From assembly GCA_963971405.1 (NCBI GenBank), contig OZ020490.1, positions 18,253,464 to 18,317,463 on the forward strand: DNA of 64,000 nt, given 5' to 3'. The notes beneath the pieces are model-generated. The model was not told where the DNA came from. It did no database searches and saw only the letters and a list, made by a program, of their open reading frames with translations. A program made the position numbers and the translations under genes. Positions 55,916 to 64,000 of this stretch are shown piece by piece (position 1 is the stretch's first letter; every line of letters begins with the position of its first letter). The stretch comes from Psococerastis gibbosa (lineage: Eukaryota; Arthropoda; Insecta; Psocodea; Psocidae).

Positions 55916-56683
55916 ATACAAACATTGTGCATCCAATTGTATTAAAGTCAGTTCATAAAATTTCTCATATCATAATTTATAGTTCATCTAGTGAACAAAC
56001 AAGACCAAGGGGAAAAATGTATTCTCTCGACGCAAGAAATTGTAAATTTTAACGTTATACACAGAAGCAAATATACAATTTAAATTTCATACAGACAAGC
56101 CACATTCATATTCGCCGACATAATACGAACAGAGAGTAATGTGAGCATCCTTTTGTATAATAGCGGCTTTGAGAATTAATAACATCTTTTGATTAAAAAT
56201 TTCCATTACTTGAAATCAAATGCGCGACGCAAAGTAAATGACCCAGTATTTAATTATTCCCCGTTTTCCCCCAAATTCAGTATTATTTATGGCCTTTAAA
56301 GAGGATTGAATTTTTGTAGAAAGATTTTACATAAAAAAAATCTCTAAATGTCTTTTCAGTTTTTTACGCTCCACTCTGCAGTTGACATTGATAATTTACC
56401 TTTTTTTATCGTAATGATTCCCGAAAATTGAGTTTTCAAAGAAATTGGATTTAATCTTGGAGATTTTGTTCGATTTATTGAGTTCATGAAATGAATAATA
56501 CATAAAGTATGATTACGATTTTAACCTTCACTTATACTTTATGAATGTACAGTCCATGCTTTCATAAACTGTGGCCAAAAGGTATAAGTGCCGGCTACAA
56601 TTTTTTTCTTAATTGGGGTACGTATGTATGTACTTGAGCCTTATAGCGTAGGACAATTATACCCCATACGGACTATTAATGCT

Positions 56684-56796
56684 ACAACCCGACCATGATA
56701 GGATGGCACTTGGAACACTTTGTTTATTCGAAAACACCGAATTTATTCCATTTTTATAAGTGTTCCAAGTGCCATCCTGTCGCGGTTGGGTAGTAC
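56684..56796. repeat. Short hairpin repeat
   Basis: Arms ATAGGATGGCACTTGGAACA and inverse AAGTGTTCCAAGTGCCATCC with a ~30 base AT-rich spacer; the outer CAACCCGACC and GGTTGGG also pair. Probably a small MITE. Confidence 0.65.
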
Positions 56797-57464
56797 AGGT
56801 ATTATCCTCAGAGGGGATTCACTTTAGGGATTTCTTTAGACTTTAGAGAGATTCATTTACTTATTGAGACGGCGACCAATGTTCAACTTCCGGAAAATTT
56901 CTTCACAACTTTTCATTTCATGACCCTGAGCATAAAACCACCCTCCGTTCAAAATGTTATATTGTATATATACATACACTTTAATTTAAATTTAATTCTC
57001 TTTGATGATTTATAAAACACTGGAAATAACGAGCCACGCGAAAGAGATGTAATATTCACCCTCCCAACAGTATTCAAGTCTTCAACCCCATTGTACTAAT
57101 TATAGGTACCTTACTAATAAAATATACAGTGACCAGGTTAAGGGGTGAGGACAGCAAAAGAGTGGACTTCAGGCCACCCCTTTGTCCATAATGTAACAGC
57201 TGTGTAACATAATGTAATAGCAGGCCAAACTGTTCATATTATGTACTATTATTGATGTTCTATTTACAAGTGAGTATAAGCCAAGCGTTGTGATGGCCGA
57301 ACTGTTGGTTTTTTGAGATTTCAACGCATTTAAGCCGTTCGATGTCTGTTGTGCTGACAATCGTGCTTAATTGCATAATAATGCTAGGGCAAATGGTAAT
57401 GTACCAGTATACCCACGGCCTGCTGCCATCAATTGTGCGTCATTATAAGCCAATCAGAGCGCTA

Positions 57465-57524
57465 GTTACAAGTCTTTTAGACTACTGATGGGTAGGCTCC
57501 CTGAAATGATAAAAGACTTGTAAC
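57465..57524. repeat. Inverted repeat GTTACAAGTCTTTTA
   Basis: A perfect 15-base inverted repeat separated by 30 bases. It may be the centre of a small hairpin element; outer borders are not clear. Confidence 0.5.
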
Positions 57525-57689
57525 CGCGACTTAGAGGGCAATGCCGAGGCAACTTCTAAGAAGACTATTGAGACGAAAGAGAGAGGGAGAGAGAGAAGAG
57601 GCTGCAAAATGCGATTAGGGTAAGTTTATTTATATTATGTTGTACATTTTAAATTGAGATAAATCAGTAAATTTATTTTTTTTGAATTC

Positions 57690-57895
57690 ATGGAGATTAC
57701 GCATTGCGTCCCATCGATCAATTCAGGGCTTTAGAATAGGAAAACTCGAGGCAACCGAAATTAAACCCAAGGATAATTAATTACCATTGAACTACCGTAC
57801 ATCTTGTATATTATCTATTCCGGTGCCTAGCCTATACTAACTGATAAATAAAAAAACATGTACGGGTACACTAGTAACGGTTTTTAACCTTGTAA
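57690..57895 (+). mobile_element. REP-B, right-end fragment
   Basis: The segment AAAACTCGAGGCAACCGAAA and the following ACTAACTGATAAATAAAAAAAC correspond to the end region at 44950-45010 and 32560-32710. A left-end fragment with TTTTTTGAGATTTCAACGCA lies upstream at about 57270-57350. Confidence 0.5.
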
Positions 57896-58057
57896 TCAAT
57901 TTTACGCATTACGCTTTTGAAGTAAAGATTAATTTTGTTTACAATTATTTAGAAATTAGAAAGCAGCATAGTTAATATTGTTGCAGTGCTGACTTTAAGG
58001 AAGAGAAATAAACCACTGATATGTGGTATATAATATCATATTTTACTATTTTACATA

Positions 58058-58302
58058 TCGTCGCTGATACTGCAAAATGTCGGATGTGAAAAAAGCTTAC
58101 TTTTCAAGAGCAAAAAAACCCTCTAAATTTTGTCATATTCATTTTATTTATTATTTTTATTTATTTATTACTTCCTTCCTATTGGCTGTTGACAAGAGTG
58201 ACCGCCTGCTACAAGGTGTATTCATTTATATTGGTCGCCATGGTGTGTTATCGCGTAAATCACGTTTTTTTGACACACGCCATTTTGCAGTATCAGCGAC
58301 GA
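58058..58302. mobile_element. Mariner-like MITE (245 bp)
   Basis: Inverted ends TCGTCGCTGATACTGCAAAA of 22 bases with TA on both sides (58056-58057, 58303-58304). No transposase frame. Confidence 0.7.
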
Positions 58303-58309
58303 TATCTTT

Positions 58310-59210
58310 AAGTCTCTTTAAGGAAGCTTACTACCCCTGGGAGACATTAAATTGTTAGCTATACAGAAAACCAAAAAAGTTAACAAACTAAATTTTATGG
58401 AGTAGAGATAGAGTGTCCACTAAAGAAACGTTAGCTACCGTATATAAACGCAAAACTATCTGTAGTAAAATACTCCCGGATTTTGCAACCAAAGAGTTCC
58501 ATTGTTGCTACAATAAAGTAGAATTGCTTAAATATTCCCTCTGTCTATTGCATACGTGTAAAAGTTAAGCTGTAATTCTTAATACTGTCATGAGAAACCA
58601 TGCCGCGGATCCATTACGTATAGAAATATGAAATTTTTATCAGCCCATGTTGTAGCAACACGCAATTTATGGTGTCTGTCGTGTTAATGCAACATTTTAC
58701 AGGCTAATATTTCAAATTATCCTGGAGAGAATATTTTTAGCCAAGTTATTCCTTCAATATCAGTAGAAAATATATACAATATAAAATATAGGTTTGGATA
58801 TCTCTACCATTTCCTTGTTACAGCATACTGCTTACTAGCAGTGGCGGATTTACCAGTAGGCAACTGAGGCAAATGTGTACATCCGCGCACGCGTACTTTA
58901 AAATTTTTTGCGTGTGCATATTATGAAAAGAAAATTAAAATAATTATGTATAACATTTTAGTTAAGGATAAGAATTTTGATTATAAACATTAAAAAAATT
59001 GGTTTTATTAGGTTTTATTAGGGCCCCCACTATACATACAATAATTATTAATGTCCGCGACAAGGGCAGTCCCTACATCCGCACAAAAGCCAAATTCGTC
59101 GGCTACTAGTAAGTTATAAGTACAGTAGAATTGCAATTATCCGAAACTTTTGGTACCTGACTCCATTTGGTTACATGCTCTCTATCTATTGATTGTTTAC
59201 ATACATACCA
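58310..59210. other. No gene recognised
   Basis: AT-rich. CAGTGGCGGATTTACC at 58840 looks like the left end of a decayed hAT MITE with no clear right end. Confidence 0.5.
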
Positions 59211-59215
59211 TAATA

Positions 59216-59545
59216 TGAACTGTAAAGCCAAACTAGAAAATATAGTTAATCGTCTAATTTGTAACGATTGTGGGGCATTTTGCATAGACCAAACAGGTAG
59301 GAACTTCCAAAATAGGGTAAAATAACATGTAGCACGTATTGGAGACACCAACACAAACAGTGCATTCGCAGAACACCTTAACTTCGAAAATCACACTTCA
59401 ACTGGACAGCCTTACACAAAATAAGAAAAAGTCACACTTTAAGATTTTTCGAAAAAGTAGAGATTACAAATAAGCTTAAAACAACGGGGAAAACATAGTG
59501 AATAACGTATTACTCACACAATCATCCCATCTCATAGATTTAGCC
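59216..59545 (+). mobile_element. 3' fragment of a second Penelope-like element
   Basis: Clear nucleotide similarity to 10590-10910: the same GIY-YIG region (IDQTGRNFQ around 59290), the run encoding DTNTNSAFAEHL and the tail with CAATCATCCC followed by a Leu-rich end. Several frame breaks are present. It ends near 59545. Confidence 0.75.
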
Positions 59546-59598
59546 AGCAAGTCAGGGTTTTAATTACAAAGGCTTTGGCGGCCGGAGTTTAGTGATGA

Positions 59599-59680
59599 AG
59601 CAGATGAATCCGGGATGATAGGCCGTGTTCGTTCTGAAAGCGACCACGCCCCACGGTCTATCATCTCGGATTCATCTGCT
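59599..59680. repeat. 29-base inverted repeat of the GACCACGGCCTATC family
   Basis: Arms AGCAGATGAATCCGGGATGA and its inverse (59599-59627, 59652-59680). Both arms resemble the 3' part of the repeat at 63640-63735. It directly follows the Penelope-like 3' fragment. Confidence 0.65.
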
Positions 59681-60285
59681 TACTCAGTATTATTGAAACA
59701 CTTTTTTTTTGTGCAGGCGACCAAGCCTGAGGGGTCAGTTAAAGTCATAATCTCACGAGTTGCAGTTAGATATGCAAATGTAAGGTGAACGAAGCAAAAA
59801 AGAACCCTTATAAAAATTGCAAATTAAAAATTAATTTATTGCTAAAGTGCTGTGGTAGCGAGCGATGCGTGAGCCTCAAATAAGGAACCACGTGCAGTTT
59901 TTAAAGGATGATTAATTACTTATTCGTACTCGTACGAAACAAACAATAAAACATGCAATGTACATGTTCGTACAACACGTAGCTGTAGGGGTTTGGTAAA
60001 GGCCCTATTCACAAGAATTTCATCACACCGAAAAAAAACTTTAAAATTAACTTTCACCGATTTCAAAATCCATTGTTCACCAATGTCTGCGACTGAAGAA
60101 CGTAATAATTTATGTCCCTTCCCATTTTTCTTATTATTGTTATTCTGATTATTGCCAGGACCAAACTAGGAGCATTTAAAAAAAACCTACAGCCTACAGC
60201 AATCGGGCTCAAAACGTGAAAATAAGAAAAAATATAGCAGCGCAGTGGAACGACGTTCTGTTATAAATAAATAATGAATTTTCGT

Positions 60286-60345
60286 TCTATTACTAAGCCA
60301 ACCTAGCGATCATAATCCCATCTCATACACTCAACTAGGAAGACT
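60286..60345 (-). repeat. tRNA-derived SINE (family 2), 3' fragment
   Basis: TACTAAGCCAACCTAGCG, then TCATACACTCAACTAGGAAG. A related piece follows the 60347-60965 element at 60966-61015. Confidence 0.6.
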
Positions 60346-60346
60346 G

Positions 60347-60965
60347 GACTAGTGATGTGTAACTCCAGGTGGAATCAATTCATACGGACTGAATCCGATG
60401 TCTCGTCAGCAGACGTAACTCCACTAGTCAGGTATGTTCCGATTCATATTCCATTAAATCCAGCTCAGACTTAACAGAGTCAGCGAATTGCAGTATCTCA
60501 TCGCATGTACAGTGTACACTGGGCTTTGACTAGCCGAGCCGGTGGACACTGGATGCAGCTCTGGTAGCTTAGCGATTCTATCACACGTGTATCTACTGTT
60601 CACTGTATTGTAAGAAGGACACCGCGTGCATTTAAAAGTGTAAATGTTGACGGGACAAATTATATTAATGAATGACTATTCACGCTGCAGCTATTACTTT
60701 AGCAATAGCTGAGGATAAGGTAAGTATAGGACACTAAATTATTTCAATATTCAGGACGACGCGACAAGTGCTGTGTCAGTGTGTTGTCTATTTATAGGAT
60801 CAATGTTGATTAAGGAAAGTACTGGATTAAACTGAATTATGGTTGAAGTGAGTCTGATATGAGCCGGTGAACGCTAGGATTCAGTCCGTCGGATTCAATC
60901 CACTGCCTGTGGATTTACATCCGGACTTAAGTCCACAAAATGTGCTGAGTTACACATCACTAGTT
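60347..60965. mobile_element. DNA element with ACTAGTGATGTGTAACTC ends
   Basis: About 620 bp bounded by ACTAGTGATGTGTAACTC and its inverse. Subterminal pieces ACTGAATCCGA are also inverted. Both flanks carry decayed SINE sequence (TCTCATACACTCAACTAGGA on the left, TCTCTTACACTCAACTAGGA on the right), so the element either entered a SINE or lies between two copies. The hAT-like TAGTGATG start is suggestive, but no 8 bp duplication is clear. Confidence 0.6.
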
Positions 60966-61344
60966 AGGGCCATAATCCCCTCTCTTACACTCAACTAGGA
61001 AGGCCCGGACTAGACTGCGCCAGCGCTAGGAGAAACCCGATACTTACACCACTAAACAACGACGTTGACGAAAATAATTCTTGTTGAAACTTTTCCCAAC
61101 ATTTCCCCACTAGATAAGTCCCAGAGAAATTAATGAGCCTCAATGGTGGAGCTCCCACCCTTCCAGTCTCCCCCTTTTAGTCAGCACTCCCTCTCTCATA
61201 ATATCCCACAAGGTGGGCTGGGGATTTTAAGCATAATGAAAGTCTTAATAACTCTCCTAAATTACAGTGGAAATGGCGCTCCCTCTGAACTCTACAGCAG
61301 GTAGATTAGAAATTTAGAATAATGTCAGTTGGTCATTTTTACGT

Positions 61345-61560
61345 TTCTTGAGGCTTCTTCCTCTTCTTCCTCTAGCTCTACAGCCCGTGATGAACTTTTC
61401 TATTTTTTTGCTCACTCCTTCAGTCATCTCGGTTTTGTACGACGTTCCACCATCTACGGATTCCTAACTCGCAAAAGTCAGTTGCTAACTCATCCCTCTA
61501 GCGTTTTCGAGGACGTCCCGCCAGTCGTCTTCCTGTCATGTTTGCTTTGTACATCTTGAG
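61345..61560 (-). mobile_element. Second copy of the GAA-tailed LINE 3' end
   Basis: On the minus strand it matches 23530-23725: the run encoding MTGRRLAGRPRKR, a region around CCGTAGATGGTGGA, and the terminal GGGCTGTAGAGCTAGAGGAA with a GAA-rich tail. Confidence 0.7.
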
Positions 61561-61564
61561 GCAT

Positions 61565-62855
61565 TAAGAGTAAATAGAAGTAACCCCTCAATGAGTTTTT
61601 CGCACAAAGTCAATTTTTACATGAAATAGCAATTGGAGTACAAGGCAAATTGTTTTTTTTTTTTTTTTTTTACAAAATATCAAATATTTATGACATATAC
61701 AGTATATCTGTGTAAGAAAAAAGTGCAAATAAGATATATGCCATGTAACAAAATGCTCAGAAAAATTTCTTCTGTGTGCGCTGATATTTTGGAAAGTTCT
61801 TCGATTGATATTTGATGTTTACATCGGAGTACTGATAAGCCATCCTTCCAGCTATGTGAGCTGCTGTAGGGTTCAATACCATAGGAGGAAGCAGAAATAG
61901 TACGTGTACATAATATCATATTACAAAATGCTCAGAAAAATTTCTTCTGTTTACTGTGCTGATATTTTTGAATCTGAATATGAGGCTTGCCCCCTCCCCC
62001 AATCTATTCTAAACCCATGAGTAAATTCACTATAGATGTAAAAGAACAAATCAATGGTAATTTCCCAGAATTTACAGTAATGCCTTTTATTTTGTAACCA
62101 AACAATTCTCCACACTCGCATTTCTCATAACCAGCTGTTGGCTGCCAGGGATACCCAGCAGAGCCTGCGGAGCAAGATGAAAATTAACACCGCCTTCCCA
62201 GACTCTAAGCCTATATGAGTATGTGTGTACTGAAATTGTTTTCAATATTATTTCGGTTGATTTTTGTGCCCTTCGATGACTGTAAGACCCCTGCATCTAA
62301 TGACTGTTAACACAGCAAGGCAATGTAAGTCGAACTAACCCGTTGTTAAATAATATTACACCATTGCCATTAACCTTTACCAATAGATATATTTCCGCTT
62401 TCGAGGAAGACTTGGTTTAAGATTAATTCCTACAACGTATTCACAACAAAACTTTGCAGCCCAACTATATTGTGTTTGAGTTAAGTTTTCTTCTCCCCCT
62501 TCCCCCCTCCCCCGGATAAATGTACGGTAAATATTTTCAAAGCTGGTTTGTGGATTATTATATAACTAATTTACAAGTATTATACGGCGCATTCGAAGTG
62601 GATTAAATTCCAAAGCCTATGGTGTGTTAACGATTGTCCTATTTTAAGAGTAATTGGCAGCCCGGAATTTAATACTTCTTATTTTTAATTTAAATTACAA
62701 AGCATGTTATTATAGTAAAATATTGCTTCATTTAAGTTCCAGAAGACTACTTTATGTATCATATTCACATAATAGGGTATTTTTAATTTTTGTTACAGTA
62801 GTTTTTTCATGATATCTACGTGTATTTTACGTGAAATTCTTCTTCTTCAAGTCAC
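61565..62855. other. No gene recognised
   Basis: A short direct repeat TGCTCAGAAAAATTTCTTCTG occurs near 61753 and 61929. Otherwise low complexity. Confidence 0.5.
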
Positions 62856-63240
62856 AGCCGGTGCCGGATGGCTGGTTAGCAGCAACATGTGACTTCGATA
62901 CCTCGAATTATACATGGTTGCTGGTTCTTGGGATGGCACTTGGGCCTATAATGCGGTGGTTTCCTTCCACATCCTATGCCGTTGACCGTCACCTGTTGCC
63001 AGGATCCAGTTCGTCCGCCTTTAGGGAGCTTTTCGTCTCCCATGGACAAGAGGGTGCCCATGCCCTAACCCCACGGAGTTAGGCGGGGGTCTTTGACCGA
63101 ACCCCACTCGGTACCTGCCTATGTTAGCCGTCATTGAAAGTTGACGTTGCCCGCCCCTCACCGCGAGGAGGTGTAGGTCAGGAGTTTGCTGAGAGTGAAA
63201 TTATGGCCCTCAATCATTTTTTATCAAAAATTAAATATAT
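62856..63240 (+). repeat. GC-richer block, probable retroelement 3' region
   Basis: Contains CCCCACGGAGTTAGGCGGGG and CGAACCCCACTCGGTACC and ends in an AT repeat at 63234-63250. The composition differs from the surroundings, but no coding match or second copy was found. Confidence 0.35.
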
Positions 63241-63589
63241 ATATATATATTTTTTTAAAGCGCGGGTCCCTATTGGGAATTTGCGCTAGGAAATTGGGAA
63301 TGTTTACCGATTATTTCGGGGTAGAGAGTTATCCGTTCTGTTGTGTAAGTAGTGGTAAGTAGTGGAGAAGGGGGGGGGGCGGTGAAATGTTGAAGAAGAG
63401 GCCGGTGGTTCTTAAGAATTGTGTGATATTATTTGTGGCTGTTGTTTTGTTTCCTAGCGCATCGGAGAGGGAGGAGGGTGCTCGTAGGACGGAGGTTCGT
63501 TGGACCGAGTAGGTTGAAAGATTCTTAACTTAAAACGGATTTTGGGGTACCTATTTCTTACGGGACGTACACTCTTAAAAAAAATCAAG

Positions 63590-63740
63590 TTGAGGTAGTA
63601 AGGAGCCACTGAGATACTATTTTCGAAGTCTACGCAGTTCCACTGAAGATGTCGACCGCAGATGTTGACGAAACGTTTGGAAGTAAGCTTTCAGAACGAC
63701 CACGGCCTATCTTCCCGGATTCTACTGATTCGTCACTTAA
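63590..63740 (+). repeat. Dispersed stem-loop repeat (copy 1)
   Basis: Contains CCACTGAAGATGTCGACCGC, AGATGTTGACGAAACGTTTG and GACCACGGCCTATC. GTCGAC and GTTGAC can pair as a 6 bp stem around a short loop, followed by GAAAC. A nearly identical copy is inverted at 16030-16175; partial copies are at 2670-2735 and 59599-59680. Confidence 0.7.
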
Positions 63741-64000
63741 CTCCGGCCGTGAGAGCCTTTGTAATTATACACTTAACAAAACTAATTTTGTCTATTATCA
63801 TAGCTAATTTACAAGGGCTCTTATACTTAGCATTGCCAGTTTATACTCCGCATTCAAAGCAGATTCAATTTTCTTTTCCGTTGTAACTTAATTCATGCAC
63901 CGCATTTGCCCCCAGCTTTACCCTTAACCTGCTTACAGCTTCCTGCACGTCCCTGCCGCTATCTGCCTTTGGAAAGTGACGCTTCCCCCCCCCCCTCCCC

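Noticed and set aside
54350..64000. Search for the upstream C2A exon of synaptotagmin 7
   Set aside because: No phase-0 exon with the expected C2A strand pattern was recognised, but short or divergent exons could be missed by eye.
1..64000. CRISPR array, operon-like gene clusters or prophage
   Set aside because: Repeats are dispersed, not regularly spaced; genes are spliced and eukaryotic. No such system is present.

Overview
This is a gene-poor, repeat-packed piece of an animal genome. Coding DNA sits in short exons with GT-AG introns, and most of the rest is transposable-element debris. The three recognisable host genes and the element content (Penelope-like and RNase H LINE retrotransposons, hAT, PIF/Harbinger, piggyBac and mariner-like miniature elements, tRNA-derived SINEs) suggest an invertebrate. 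The synaptotagmin sequence makes me favour an arthropod, but I cannot name the species. There is no sign of bacterial organisation, viral genomes or CRISPR.

All three host genes lie on the minus strand. (1) 14.4-18.1 kb: a small multi-pass membrane protein resembling TMEM179/TMEM179B, with four well-defined coding exons, a possible last exon and a possible 5' UTR exon. (2) 22.9-30.9 kb: a complete six-exon DNAJB12/DNAJB14-type J-protein (368 codons), an ER-membrane Hsp40 with an HPD motif, one membrane segment and the DUF1977 tail. (3) 38.9-54.3 kb and beyond: the 3' half of synaptotagmin 7, five exons covering part of C2A and all of C2B; its 5' exons were not found in the window. All splice phases agree inside the J-protein and synaptotagmin genes. 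The three genes have unrelated jobs (membrane protein of unknown role, ER protein quality control, calcium-triggered membrane fusion) and show no operon-like relationship.

Region by region: 0-7 kb is non-coding with SINEs and hAT MITEs. 7.3-11.2 kb is a decayed Penelope-like element. 12.5-14.3 kb has a ~380 bp GAA/TTC tract on a LINE tail and a foldback repeat. 14.4-18.1 kb is the TMEM179-like gene. 18.4-22 kb has DNA elements, including a near-perfect hairpin. 22.9-30.9 kb is the J-protein gene, with a young LINE (26.2-28.7 kb) inserted next to the splice acceptor of its J-domain exon. 31-38 kb is intergenic with MITEs. 38.9-54.3 kb is SYT7, whose introns hold a piggyBac remnant, a LINE carrying two nested MITEs and several repeat families. 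54.4-64 kb has only repeats that I can recognise.

The most informative signals are target-site duplications and nested insertions readable directly from the sequence. They allow relative dating of elements and show one retrotransposon that may alter splicing of a chaperone gene.
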